Shown in pieces: positions 1 through 11,994 of a DNA stretch of 64,000 nucleotides. The notes under the pieces were generated by a model that saw only the letters and a list, made by a program, of their open reading frames with translations, ran no database searches and had not been told where the DNA came from. The DNA is taken from the NCBI RefSeq assembly GCF_010907035.1, contig NZ_QUMK01000006.1:37049-101048 (forward strand), given 5' to 3'. Source of the DNA: Rhodopseudomonas sp. BR0M22. Its GTDB lineage: Bacteria > Pseudomonadota > Alphaproteobacteria > Rhizobiales > Xanthobacteraceae. A program made the position numbers and the translations under genes. Numbering within the stretch: position 1 is the stretch's first letter; every line of letters starts with the position of its first letter.

Positions 1-1
1 C

Positions 2-949
2 CGGCGGCCGGGCCAGTCGCGCTTCACCACCCAGCGCCAGGAAGCCGATCAGGTGAAGATCCTGTCCGGCGTGATGGTGCACCCCGAGACCGGCGTGCAG
101 GTGACGACCGGCACCCCGATCGCGCTGCAGATCGAGAACACCGACCAGCGCTCCAAGGACTATTCGGACATCCAGAACAAGTATCGCCCCGGCCATGCCG
201 ACTTCACCTACGAGGCGAAGTACGGCATCCGCGACTATCGCGGCGGTGGCCGCTCGTCGGCGCGCGAGACCGCGAGCCGGGTCGCGGCCGGCGCAGTCGC
301 CCGCAAGGTGATCGCCGGCATGACGGTGCGCGGCGCGCTGGTGCAGATCGGGCCCCACAAGATCGATCGCGACAAGTGGGATTGGGACGAGATCGGCAAC
401 AACCCGTTCTTCTGCCCGGACAAGGACAAGGCGGCGTTCTACGCCGACTATCTCGACGGCATCCGTAAATCCGGCTCGTCGATCGGTGCGGTGATCGAGA
501 TCGTCGCCGAGGGCGTGCCGGCCGGGCTCGGCGCGCCGATCTACGGCAAGCTCGACGGCGACCTCGCCGCGGCGCTGATGAGCATCAATGCGGTCAAGGG
601 CGTCGAGATCGGCGACGGCTTTGCCAGCGCCGAATTGACCGGCGAGCAGAACGCCGACGAGATGCGCACCGGCAATCATGGGCCGGCCTTCCTGTCCAAC
701 CACGCCGGCGGTATCCTCGGCGGTATCTCCACCGGTCAGCCGGTGGTGGCGCGGTTCGCCGTCAAGCCGACCTCGTCGATCCTGACCCCGCGCAAGACCG
801 TCGACCGCGCCGGCCACGATACGGAAATCCTGACCAAGGGCCGTCACGACCCCTGCGTCGGTATCCGCGCCGTGCCGGTGGGCGAGGCGATGGTCGCCTG
901 CGTGCTGGCCGATCACCTGCTGCGCCACCGCGGCCAAATCGGCGGCTGA
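2..949 (+). CDS. aroC: Chorismate synthase (5' end outside window)
   Basis: Converts 5-enolpyruvylshikimate-3-phosphate to chorismate, the last step of the shikimate pathway, using reduced FMN as a catalytic cofactor in the cytoplasm. The reading frame is open from base 2 and starts inside the conserved N-terminal [14 protein letters not shown] motif. The family motifs [27 protein letters not shown] and [18 protein letters not shown] follow in order, with a late RHDPCVG(I)R motif. About 315 residues are visible of the usual 360 or so; roughly the first 45 lie upstream of the window. The GTG at base 53 is internal and not a start. The frame is intact to its TGA. Confidence 0.96.
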   Translation, partial: RRPGQSRFTTQRQEADQVKILSGVMVHPETGVQVTTGTPIALQIENTDQRSKDYSDIQNKYRPGHADFTYEAKYGIRDYRGGGRSSARETASRVAAGAVARKVIAGMTVRGALVQIGPHKIDRDKWDWDEIGNNPFFCPDKDKAAFYADYLDGIRKSGSSIGAVIEIVAEGVPAGLGAPIYGKLDGDLAAALMSINAVKGVEIGDGFASAELTGEQNADEMRTGNHGPAFLSNHAGGILGGISTGQPVVARFAVKPTSSILTPRKTVDRAGHDTEILTKGRHDPCVGIRAVPVGEAMVACVLADHLLRHRGQIGG

Positions 950-1059
950 TTGCAGATCGGGCCGCTCACGGCCTCACTTCCGCCGCGGGAGTCGGGCGGA
1001 TGACTGCCATGAGTCCGGCCCTGCTACAAATCGCCACGTCGGGCGGCTAGAGTGCTGCC

Positions 1060-2256
1060 ATGCATTCCGAACAGATCCGCGGCATTCTCGACTGGCTGAG
1101 CGACGGCGCGCGCTCCGAGCCGGACCCGGCCATGAAGATGAAGCTGACATGCGAGCAGCTCGTCGCTGCCGGCCTGCCGCTGCACCGGGTCGGCGTGTTC
1201 GTCGAGACCCTGCACCCCGACATCTACGGCCACCGCTTCATCTGGCGCGCCGACGGCGAGGTCGAGGTCGGCTCGACCACCCAGGACGTCGAGATGTCGG
1301 AAGAGTATCAGCGCAGCCCGCTGAAGATTCTGTACGACTACGGCGTCGAGGTCCGCTTCCGGCTCGACGATCCGGAGAGCAAGAACTTCCCTTTCCTGGA
1401 GGATCTGCGCGCCGAAGCCGTCACCGATTACACCGCGCTGCCGCTGCGGTTTCTCGACGGCACCTATCATGCGGCGAGTTTCGCCACCAAGCAGCCCGGC
1501 GGCTTCACCGACGCTCAGCTCGGTGCGTTGCGGGCGATGATGCCGCCGCTGTCGCGGCTGGTCGAAGTGATCAGCCTGCGCGACATCGCCACCAATCTGC
1601 TGGACACTTATGTCGGCAACCGCGCCGGCGCCCGGATTCTCGCCGGCCAGATTCGCCGTGGCCACGCCGATCACCTGCGCGCTGCGATCTGGCTGTCCGA
1701 TCTGCGCGGCTTCTCGGCGTTGTCGGACGGGCTGCCGCCGGAGGTGATGGTCAAGGTACTGAACGCCTATTTCGACTGTCAGGTCGCCGCGATCGCGGGA
1801 CATGGCGGCGAGGTGCTGAAGTTCATGGGCGACGGCCTGCTCGCGGTGTTTCCGATCGACGACGGCGCCGACGCCGCCGAAGTCTGCGGCCGGATGCTGG
1901 CCGCCGCCAATGAATGCCGCGCCAGCATCGCGGCGCTGAATTTCGTCGATGGCAACCATGTCATCGAGAGCTTCCGCTTCGGCGTCGCGCTGCATGTCGG
2001 CCAGGTGCTGTACGGCAATATCGGCGGCGGCAACCGGCTCGACTTCACCTGCATCGGCCCGGCGGTGAACCTCGCCGCGCGGCTGGAGCGGCTCGCCGCC
2101 CGGCTCGGCCGCACCGTGGTCGCGTCCAGCGATTTCGTCGGGCTGTGCTCGGAAGGCTGGAGCGACCTCGGCGAATTCCCGATGGCCGGCTTCTCCCACG
2201 CCGAACGTGTGCATGGCCTGACCGACGAAACCCCGCTCGCCGCCGAAGGGCTGTGA
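1060..2256 (+). CDS. Class III adenylate/guanylate cyclase domain protein
   Basis: A 398-residue soluble protein likely to make cAMP (or cGMP) from the nucleoside triphosphate. The C-terminal half, from about residue 205, is a class III cyclase domain: the metal-binding Asp is D214 in WLSDLRGFS, the second is D258 in FMGDGLLAVF, and the later CIGPAVNLAARLE segment matches the family helix. The N-terminal 200 residues form a conserved-looking but unnamed sensory region with no membrane segment. Start is the ATG at 1060, 110 bases after aroC, and it appears to be transcribed alone. cAMP versus cGMP specificity cannot be told from the sequence. Confidence 0.85.
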   Translation: MHSEQIRGILDWLSDGARSEPDPAMKMKLTCEQLVAAGLPLHRVGVFVETLHPDIYGHRFIWRADGEVEVGSTTQDVEMSEEYQRSPLKILYDYGVEVRFRLDDPESKNFPFLEDLRAEAVTDYTALPLRFLDGTYHAASFATKQPGGFTDAQLGALRAMMPPLSRLVEVISLRDIATNLLDTYVGNRAGARILAGQIRRGHADHLRAAIWLSDLRGFSALSDGLPPEVMVKVLNAYFDCQVAAIAGHGGEVLKFMGDGLLAVFPIDDGADAAEVCGRMLAAANECRASIAALNFVDGNHVIESFRFGVALHVGQVLYGNIGGGNRLDFTCIGPAVNLAARLERLAARLGRTVVASSDFVGLCSEGWSDLGEFPMAGFSHAERVHGLTDETPLAAEGL

Positions 2257-2280
2257 GACGCTGAACCATTAAGTTGCCGA

Positions 2281-2387
2281 GCGTCATCCGCGGGCTTGAC
2301 CCGCGGATCCATCGTGCGCGTCAGCGCACGTATGAAAGAGCTGTCTTGCAGAGGATGGATCGCCGGGTCGAGCCCGGCGATGACGCT
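2281..2387. repeat. Intergenic palindromic repeat, family A copy 1
   Basis: Two palindromic arms face each other: a GTCATCCGCGGG...CCCGCGGATCCAT arm and an ATGGATCGCCGGG...CCCGGCGATGAC arm, about 35 bases apart. A diverged copy with the same ends lies at 53242-53321. It sits between the convergent cyclase and clpS genes, the usual position for REP-like elements that could act as transcription stops. Confidence 0.8.
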
Positions 2388-2431
2388 GTTCGGTTAGCAA
2401 GCGCAACGGTTTTGATACTACGCCGTCGGCT

Positions 2432-2737
2432 CTACTCCTCCGGCTCTGTCGTGAACAGCAGCGGGTAGCCCTTGGCGCGGCCGGCGTCGGTGGCGCGGGT
2501 GGCCTTGGTTTCTGCGACGTCCTTGGTGAAAACGCCGACGACGCAGACGCCGCGCTGATGCGCGGTGAGCATCACCTTATAGGCTTGGTCCTCGGTCATC
2601 CGGAACTCGGCCTTCAGCACCGAGACCACGAATTCGCGCGGCGTGTAATCGTCGTTGACCAGAATGACCTTGTGCAGCTTCGGCCGCTCGACCTTGATTT
2701 TGGCCTTGGTCTTCGGCTTCAGGTCGGTGTTGCTCAT
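2432..2737 (-). CDS. clpS: ATP-dependent Clp protease adaptor ClpS (ClpS2-like)
   Basis: A 101-residue adaptor that binds N-degron substrates and hands them to the ClpA(P) unfoldase-protease. The family core is clear: KVILVNDDYTPREFVVSVL with the acidic N-degron pocket, then LTAHQRG and VAETKA. Arginine replaces the usual Met in the TP(M)EFV gatekeeper position, and the C-terminus ends FTTEPEE. Both traits recall the second ClpS paralogue (ClpS2) of rhizobia, whose substrate preference is narrower. No clpA is next to it; the divergent neighbour is an unrelated secreted protein. Confidence 0.9.
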   Translation of the reverse strand: MSNTDLKPKTKAKIKVERPKLHKVILVNDDYTPREFVVSVLKAEFRMTEDQAYKVMLTAHQRGVCVVGVFTKDVAETKATRATDAGRAKGYPLLFTTEPEE

Positions 2738-2940
2738 TCGCTGTCAGACCCGTCGCTCGCCGGTGAACTAATCGTCGGCGACATTGTACAGCGTCGTCGC
2801 CGGTGGCGAAACCGGCGGCCACCTGATCACGAACCATGATGGCTGGTGACTGGAAAGTGATCGGGATGGAACCGGCTCGCCTGCTTTCCGTCACGCCAGT
2901 TGCATGTCACCATCGTGGATGGTCGACCGGAGGGCTGCTG

Positions 2941-3783
2941 ATGCGCTGGTGGGTCTCGATCGGAAGCATGCTCGCTGTCGCGGCCGCCGCTGGCGTCGCC
3001 GCTGTCGCCGCGCCCAACCATGCACCGCAATCCGCAGCCGGGCGTGACGATACCAAGCAGGTCGATGTCGAACTGGTGCTGGCGGTCGACGTCTCCTACT
3101 CGATGGACGTCGATGAACTCGCGGTGCAACGCGAAGGCTATGCTCAGGCGTTGATGTCCAGCGAGTTCCTCAAAACCCTGAAGACCGGCCCCAACGGTCG
3201 GATCGCGGTGACGTATTTCGAGTGGGCCGCCTCCAGCGATCAGAAGATCATTCTGCCGTGGCAGATCATCGACGGGCCGGAGTCGGCCGACGCGGTCGCG
3301 GCCGAGATCATGAAGGCGCCGCTGCGCCGCGCCTCGCGCACTTCCATCTCCGGTGCGATCAACTTCGCGCTGCCGCTGTTCGAGCAGAACCCGTATCACG
3401 GGCTGCGCCGGGTGATCGATATCTCCGGCGACGGGCCGAACAACAACGGCGAGCCGGTGACGATTGCGCGCGACGCTGCGGTCGCCAAGGGCGTCGTCAT
3501 CAACGGCCTGCCGATCATGGTGAAAGAGCCGTCCTACTCGATGATGGATATCGAGAACCTGGACTACTACTACGAGGATTGCGTGATCGGAGGCCCCGGA
3601 GCGTTCGTGGTGACGATCAAGGACCGCGCCAAGTTCAAGGAAGCGATCCACACCAAGCTGGTGATGGAGGTCGCCGGCCGCGTCCCGCCGGCCCGCATCG
3701 TCCCGATCGCCGACGAGCAGCACCCGGCACGGGTGTCGTGCCTGATCGGCGAAAAGGTCTGGCAGGACCGCTGGGGGCGGTGA
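2941..3783 (+). CDS. Secreted VWA-like DUF1194 protein
   Basis: A 280-residue exported protein of the DUF1194 family, whose function is unknown. The first 24 residues form a signal peptide ending near AVAAP. A VWA-type metal-ion-dependent adhesion motif DVSYSMD begins at residue 50, and the body of the protein is a von Willebrand A fold. The frame stays open upstream to 2836, but the ATG at 2941 is preferred because a GGAGG sits 7 bases before it and it places the signal peptide at the N-terminus. Probably a periplasmic or extracellular binding protein; the ligand is unknown. Confidence 0.8.
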   Translation: MRWWVSIGSMLAVAAAAGVAAVAAPNHAPQSAAGRDDTKQVDVELVLAVDVSYSMDVDELAVQREGYAQALMSSEFLKTLKTGPNGRIAVTYFEWAASSDQKIILPWQIIDGPESADAVAAEIMKAPLRRASRTSISGAINFALPLFEQNPYHGLRRVIDISGDGPNNNGEPVTIARDAAVAKGVVINGLPIMVKEPSYSMMDIENLDYYYEDCVIGGPGAFVVTIKDRAKFKEAIHTKLVMEVAGRVPPARIVPIADEQHPARVSCLIGEKVWQDRWGR

Positions 3784-3898
3784 GGAGTCCGTGTCATCCG
3801 GGCCGCGAGCGAAGCTCGCGAACCCGAAATCCGTTGCCCCTCTGGTTGCGTCTTAACCACGGCAGTCTTGCCGGCGTAACAGCCGCGCCGGGGTGAAT

Positions 3899-3929
3899 TC
3901 CGGGGTCGCTCCGCGCGAGCGGCCCCGGA
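3899..3929. terminator. Strong hairpin between convergent genes
   Basis: A 12-bp stem (TCCGGGGTCGCT pairing with AGCGGCCCCGGA, one G-U pair) around a 7-base loop lies immediately past the stop of the Fe-ADH gene. A second perfect 7-bp hairpin (CGCGAGC/GCTCGCG) lies near 3803-3819. There is no U-run, so termination is inferred from position only. The surrounding bases resemble a degraded family D repeat. Confidence 0.45.
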
Positions 3930-3934
3930 GTGCG

Positions 3935-5086
3935 TCAGGCCGCGGCGCGGAAGATCGTCTCGATCTCGGACTGCGTCGCCTGCTTCGGATTGGTGAAGCC
4001 GCACGCATCCTTCAGCGCGTTGGCGGCGAGGACCGGCACGTCGGTTTCCTTCATACCGAGCCCGCCGAGCCCGGACGGGATGCCGACATCGGTCGACAGC
4101 CGTTGGATGGCGTGAATGGCGGCGTCGGCGCCCTGCGCGTCGGTGAGGCCGGTGACGTCGACGCCGAGCGCGTGGGCGACGTCCTTCAGCCGGCCCGCCG
4201 CGACCTGCGCGTTGTAGGCCTGCACATGCGGCAGCAGCACCGCGTTGCAGACGCCGTGCGGCAGGTCATAGAAGCCGCCGAGCTGATGCGCCATCGCATG
4301 CACGTAGCCGAGCGAGGCGTTGTTGAAGGCCATGCCGGCGAGGAAGCCGGCATACGACATCGCCTCGCGGGCGGCGAGGTTCTGGCCTTCGGCGACGACG
4401 GTGCGCAGACTGTTGGAGATGATCGACATCGCCTTCAGCGCGCAGGCGTCCGTGATCGGCGTGGCGGCGATCGACACATAGGCCTCGATGGCATGCGTCA
4501 GCGCGTCCATGCCGGTGGCGGCCGTCAGCGCCGCCGGCTTGCCGAGCATCAGCACCGGATCGTTGACCGACAGGATCGGCGTGGTGTGGCGATCGACGAT
4601 CGCCATCTTCACCTGACGTGCCTCGTCGGTGATGATGCAGAACCGCGTCATTTCGCTCGCCGTGCCGGCGGTGGTGTTGACGGCGATCAGCGGAAGCTGC
4701 GCGTGCTCCGACTTGTCGACGCCTTCGTAGTCCTTGATGCTGCCGCCATTGGTGGCGGTGAGGGCGATGCCCTTGGCGCAGTCGTGCGCCGAGCCGCCGC
4801 CGAGCGAGATCACACAGTCGCAGTTTTCCTGTGTCAGCAGCGCGAGTCCGTCCTCGACGTTCTTGATCGTCGGGTTCGGCTTGGCACCGGGGAACACCAC
4901 GCTGGTGACGTTGCGTTCGATCAGCATCGAGGCGATCTGGTCGGCGACGCCGAGCTTGTGCAGCCCGCTGTCGGTGACGATCAGCGCGCGCTTGAAGCCG
5001 CGGGCCTTGGCATGGTCTGCGGCGCTCGACACGCAGCCGGCGCCGAACAGGTTGAGAGAGGGGATGAAAAAGGTCGTTGCGGTCAT
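3935..5086 (-). CDS. adhB: Iron-containing alcohol dehydrogenase
   Basis: NAD-dependent, Fe-activated group III alcohol dehydrogenase oxidising ethanol or other primary alcohols to the aldehyde. At 383 residues it aligns, from memory, without gaps over most of its length to Zymomonas mobilis ADH2. The nucleotide-binding GGGS is at 96-99, the [12 protein letters not shown] motif at 138-149, and all four iron ligands are present: D194, H198, H263 and H277. It lies 179 bases downstream of the ALDH gene on the same strand, forming a two-step alcohol to acid route. Likely controlled with that gene by the sigma54 promoter at 6824-6838. Exact substrate range is not visible. Confidence 0.93.
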   Translation of the reverse strand: MTATTFFIPSLNLFGAGCVSSAADHAKARGFKRALIVTDSGLHKLGVADQIASMLIERNVTSVVFPGAKPNPTIKNVEDGLALLTQENCDCVISLGGGSAHDCAKGIALTATNGGSIKDYEGVDKSEHAQLPLIAVNTTAGTASEMTRFCIITDEARQVKMAIVDRHTTPILSVNDPVLMLGKPAALTAATGMDALTHAIEAYVSIAATPITDACALKAMSIISNSLRTVVAEGQNLAAREAMSYAGFLAGMAFNNASLGYVHAMAHQLGGFYDLPHGVCNAVLLPHVQAYNAQVAAGRLKDVAHALGVDVTGLTDAQGADAAIHAIQRLSTDVGIPSGLGGLGMKETDVPVLAANALKDACGFTNPKQATQSEIETIFRAAA

Positions 5087-5265
5087 TGGTGTTTCCTACC
5101 TGCGTTTGTTGTTGGTCGGTGGTCGATGAGCAGTCCGGCCGGCGATGCGCCGGAACGGATCCGCGCGGATTCGCAGGGCAGTACCCTGCTGCCCGGGCGG
5201 CGCGAGACGCCGCCCGGCATGGCTGCGGCCAATTGCTGAGCACTGGCCGATAACGTCGTGACGGG

Positions 5266-6786
<1,521 letters not shown>

Positions 6787-6823
6787 GGCTTCCTCCCGTT
6801 TGTTTTGAAGCGGATGGAACTAC

Positions 6824-6838
6824 GCACAACGCATGCCA
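6824..6838 (-). promoter_or_regulatory. Candidate sigma54 (-24/-12) promoter of the ALDH-ADH operon
   Basis: On the minus strand the sequence reads TGGCATGCGTTGTGC. The GG and GC are exactly 12 bases apart, and five of six positions match the TGGCAC -24 element. Transcription would start near 6812, about 26 bases before the ALDH ATG, leaving a normal leader with its ribosome-binding site. The divergent gene encodes a sigma54 activator, which supports the call. Confidence 0.6.
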
Positions 6839-6993
6839 GGTGTGCGGGACGCCTGCGGCCATTGGCCTCCGAGCTGATCAGTTCGTTGAAAAGACTGGGA
6901 GGATTCTAGATCGGAGTGCGCGTGCTCCGGGTGGTGATCTCTGGACAGCACCTCGGGCTGCGTGTGATACTTGCAGCAGTTGGACGCGACACC

Positions 6994-7010
6994 TGTTGCA
7001 GAATCCAACA
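6994..7010. promoter_or_regulatory. Candidate activator-binding inverted repeat
   Basis: A perfect TGTTG-N7-CAACA inverted repeat lies about 155-185 bases upstream of the ALDH promoter and just before the activator start codon. An overlapping GTTGGA...TCCAAC pair (6979-6984 and 7004-7009) and a TTGCAG direct repeat (6971 and 6996) add to it. The distance suits an upstream activating site that also allows autoregulation. Confidence 0.35.
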
Positions 7011-7026
7011 CTCCGAGGATCCGCTC

Positions 7027-8913
<1,887 letters not shown>

Positions 8914-8960
8914 TGAATCGTGGGGCCTGCAGCGGTCAGCGTCTGCATTTCCTAGGGTAG

Positions 8961-9175
8961 TTCTGTTTGTGATAGAAACAGCACCACGCTCGGCGTGCTC
9001 ACAACAGGCACAACCTCATGGTGAGGAGGCGCGAAGCGCCGTCTCGAACCATGCGCCGCAGGTCATACGGCTCCTCATCCTTCGAGACGCCAGGCTTTGC
9101 CGGGCTCCGCAGGATGAGGGCGTTAGGCCCCTTGGCGAGGGCCAAATCCGCTTCAATCAGTCGATGAAGCGCTCA
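8961..9175. repeat. Long intergenic repeat, family C copy 1
   Basis: About 215 bases resembling 47154-47362. Both copies begin with CTGTTT...ATAGAA, continue with a CACAACCTCATGGTGAGGAG block and a GCCGTCTCGAACCAT block, contain CATCCTTCGAGACGCC...CAGGATGAG as an inverted pair, and end near CAATCA...GATGAA...GCTCA. Each copy lies between two convergent genes, ending 10-50 bases from the next stop codon. No ORF is likely inside. Confidence 0.75.
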
Positions 9176-9184
9176 GGCGAGAGT

Positions 9185-10582
9185 TCAGTCCGCCGCCACC
9201 CAGTTGCCGTGGAAGCCGTCCGGAATGCGGTGGCCGAGCTGGACCAGAGCGATCGGACCGGCGGCGATGTCGGAGGCGTTGAAGACGGCGAGGTCGCTGC
9301 GGTTCTCGCAGCCGCGCCACACCACAGCGAGAAGCCAGCCGTCGGCTTCGCCCGAGTCCTTGCTGCGCGGCACGAACACCGGTTCGCCGATGGTGTCGCC
9401 GATCGGCAGGAAGTAGCGCGCGCGGCGCTCGCCATCGCCGCCGACATGGACGAGGCCGGATAGTACGTCCGGCGCTTCCGGATTCATGCAGGCGTACCAG
9501 CCGTGGCGGCTGCGCAGCCCGGCGCGGCGTTCGTCGATCCGCGGAAATTCGCCGTTGATGTCGTCGAGGTAGGAGCGTTGGAAGCTGTCACTGCGGCCGG
9601 CGAGGTCGAACGTCCAGCGGCACAGCCGCGCGCGAGATTTATCCGGATCGAGCGACCTGCCGTTGGTGTCGGTGAAGAACGGTGGGGCTTCGGACTGCAT
9701 CACGTCGGCGACGATGGTGTTGCCCTCGTCCCAGGCGTTCATGACGTGGAACACGAAGCACGGCTCGCTGCGAAACCAGCGGATGTCGCGGGCGCTGCCG
9801 CTCCGCGGCATCACGCCGACATACGAGCCCTTGCGCGGCTCCCAGGCATAAGGCGGCTTGCCGCGCACCGCGCGCCAGATGCTGCCGGTCAGCGGCAGGA
9901 TCGGAAACAGCACATGCTTCGCGGTGACGATGAAATCGTGCACCATCGCCGAATACGGCGCCTTGAAGCGCTCTAGCCGCGTCAGCCGGCCGGAGGCATC
10001 GATCGCGCCGTGCAGCATGCCGCGGCCGAGCGGTCGGCCGACATTGTAACCGAAGAACAGCATTTCGCCGGTCACCGGGTCGATCTTCGGATGCGCCGTG
10101 AACGGGCCCTGCAGTGCCCCGCCGTAGTCGCAATAGCCGCGGGTCTCCAGCGTTTCGCGCTCGATCTGCATCGGCCGGTGCGCTTCCTCCAGCGCCAGCA
10201 GGCGGCCGGCGTGATACACCACGTTGGTGTTGGCGACGTTGCCGTCGCGCGGCGTCGAGGCCGGCGCATCCTTCAGCCGCATGTTGAATTCGCCGTACAG
10301 CGGCTTGCCGGCGGCGTGCTCGGCGAGCCATTTCGGCGTGCGGACCCAGCGATTGCGATACGACGCACGGCCGTTCTCCAGATGGAAGGCGTGCAGCATG
10401 CCGTCGCCGAAGAACCAATGTGCGTTCGGCGAGACGAATTGCGGGTTGGCGCCGTTGCGATACAGCGTGCCGTTCAGCTCGCGCGGCAGTTCGCCCTTGA
10501 TGGCGAGGAACGGCGCGTCGCACTCCATCGGGATCGGCGCGACATTGTCCCAGGTCGTCGGGATGCCTCTCACCTGCAGCAT
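9185..10582 (-). CDS. Carotenoid oxygenase (RPE65/CCD family)
   Basis: A 465-residue non-haem Fe(II) dioxygenase of the carotenoid cleavage/lignostilbene family. The four iron-binding histidines are in their expected contexts: H164 (FTAHPKIDP), H215 (MVHDFIVT), H279 (FVFHVMNAWDEGN) and H458 (DGFHGNWV). The N-terminal LNGTLYRNGANPQF motif is also typical. The frame runs on into the upstream VWA gene, but GAGGAG 9-12 bases before the ATG at 10582 and the start of homology fix the start there. It follows the VWA gene by 32 bases on the same strand, so the two are probably co-transcribed. The substrate could be a carotenoid, apocarotenoid or stilbene. Confidence 0.9.
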   Translation of the reverse strand: MLQVRGIPTTWDNVAPIPMECDAPFLAIKGELPRELNGTLYRNGANPQFVSPNAHWFFGDGMLHAFHLENGRASYRNRWVRTPKWLAEHAAGKPLYGEFNMRLKDAPASTPRDGNVANTNVVYHAGRLLALEEAHRPMQIERETLETRGYCDYGGALQGPFTAHPKIDPVTGEMLFFGYNVGRPLGRGMLHGAIDASGRLTRLERFKAPYSAMVHDFIVTAKHVLFPILPLTGSIWRAVRGKPPYAWEPRKGSYVGVMPRSGSARDIRWFRSEPCFVFHVMNAWDEGNTIVADVMQSEAPPFFTDTNGRSLDPDKSRARLCRWTFDLAGRSDSFQRSYLDDINGEFPRIDERRAGLRSRHGWYACMNPEAPDVLSGLVHVGGDGERRARYFLPIGDTIGEPVFVPRSKDSGEADGWLLAVVWRGCENRSDLAVFNASDIAAGPIALVQLGHRIPDGFHGNWVAAD

Positions 10583-10614
10583 GTCGTCGGTCTCCTCGTC
10601 GTCGCCGCAAGTCC

Positions 10615-11994
10615 TCAGTCGAGCGGCAGCAGCCGGCCGAACGGCTGCACCGCGTGGGAATGCTCCTGCGGCACGGCCCAGATCACGGGCCAGCGCGGCT
10701 TGAACTCCGCCGGGCCTTCGAGGTCGGTCAGCACCACGGTGATGTCGGGCTTGTGCCGGTCGGCCTCGGCGAGCAATGGCGTGAAATTGGTTCCGCCGCC
10801 ACCGGCAAATTCGATGTCGCTGAGCACGAAGCGGCGGCCTGGCTCGAAGAACTCGACCTGCCGCACCCGCTCGTCGCCGATGATCAGCACCAGGCCGGCT
10901 TCCTGGCGCCGGATGATGGTCTCGATCTCGGTGGCGAAGCGCTGCATCAACTGATCGTCGATCGAACCGGAGACGTCGATGATCAGCGCCAGTCGCGGCT
11001 CGTTCTTGGTCGGCGAGAAGCCCGGCTCGAACGGCATCCGATGATTGCCGGCGCGGCCCTGATTGGCGATGTAGGAACGTGTCGGCCGCGACCAGGTCAG
11101 CGCCGGCTTGCGCGCCAGGCCGCGCGCGAGCTGCACCCGCAGCACCTGCGCCCACGGCGTGCGGCTGTGCGGCAGATCGGCGATCAGCGCGCGCAGCATC
11201 GAGAACGCGCCGTCGCCGGCATGGCCGCGCAGGATGCGCTCGCTCCATTCCCGCGCCTGTTCGGCTTCATGCTCGGGGGCCGATTGCGATTCCGGATTAG
11301 GCACCAGATCGCGGGCGCCGCCGGCGCCGAGCGCCCGCACTTTTGCGGAGCGGGCGCCGTCGCTGCTCTGTGCGGTCTCGCGCTCCGACGTGCCGGATTG
11401 CGATTGCGCCTGATCCTTGCCGCCGGAGCCCGAAGCGTCCGCCTCGGAGCCTTGCTGCGATTTTCGGCCGGACTGCTGCTTGCCGCTGGTGCCGTCACGG
11501 TCGCGGTCGTCGATCGCGCGATACAGCTTCTCGACGTCCCATTCCAGCAGCGCCGATTCCGGCTGCTGCTCGCGGCCGAGCGCTTTGAACACGATCTGCT
11601 CCAGCATCACCGCGTTGTCCGGCAGATGCAGCCAGTTCAGATGCGCCAGCGTCGTGTTGACGATGGCGTCGGCGCAGATGTTGAACAGTTCGAGGTCGAC
11701 GTCGCCTTGGGTGCGTTGCAGCTCGACGAAGCGCTGCGAGTGGCGCAGCGCGATGTGCAGCACCTCGTGTGCGACGAGGCCGACCTGATCGGGCAGGGGC
11801 AGCCGCTCGAACGCGGCGCTGTAGTACACCGTGGTGCCGTCGGTCACTGCGGCGGGCGTCTCTGCCGGTGTATCGTCCGGCAGATCGCGGTGCTGAACCC
11901 ACAGTGCCAGCCCACCGGTCGACGGCGCGAACTCCACCATGCGCTGGATCGCGCGAGTGCCGCGGTGGCTGTACGGCGCGCCCGGCTCAGGCAT
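10615..11994 (-). CDS. VWA-like metallopeptidase-domain protein (DUF2201 family)
   Basis: A 459-residue cytoplasmic protein in three parts. The N-terminal domain carries an HExxH zinc-peptidase-like motif, HEVLH at residues 76-80, followed by H85. A low-complexity Gln/Ser/Asp/Gly linker spans about 165-250. The C-terminal VWA-like domain has the metal-site motif DVSGS at 340-344. This matches the paired DUF2201_N and VWA-like DUF2201 domains. Proteins of this type are regularly encoded beside a MoxR-family AAA+ ATPase, as here, where the genes overlap by 8 bases; together they are thought to remodel or insert metal into partner proteins. The partner is not known. Confidence 0.85.
   Translation of the reverse strand: MPEPGAPYSHRGTRAIQRMVEFAPSTGGLALWVQHRDLPDDTPAETPAAVTDGTTVYYSAAFERLPLPDQVGLVAHEVLHIALRHSQRFVELQRTQGDVDLELFNICADAIVNTTLAHLNWLHLPDNAVMLEQIVFKALGREQQPESALLEWDVEKLYRAIDDRDRDGTSGKQQSGRKSQQGSEADASGSGGKDQAQSQSGTSERETAQSSDGARSAKVRALGAGGARDLVPNPESQSAPEHEAEQAREWSERILRGHAGDGAFSMLRALIADLPHSRTPWAQVLRVQLARGLARKPALTWSRPTRSYIANQGRAGNHRMPFEPGFSPTKNEPRLALIIDVSGSIDDQLMQRFATEIETIIRRQEAGLVLIIGDERVRQVEFFEPGRRFVLSDIEFAGGGGTNFTPLLAEADRHKPDITVVLTDLEGPAEFKPRWPVIWAVPQEHSHAVQPFGRLLPLD

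Noticed and set aside
3893..5239. Long open frames opposite the Fe-ADH, ALDH, iorA and other genes (also 5317-6546, 10654-12600, 33931-36675)
   Set aside because: They are antisense or out-of-frame shadows of high-GC genes, with Arg/His/Gly-rich composition, no ribosome-binding sites and no recognisable domains.
11187..11248. Upstream extension of the carotenoid oxygenase to 687 residues
   Set aside because: The extension lies inside the VWA gene in another frame; homology and the ribosome-binding site place the start at 10582.
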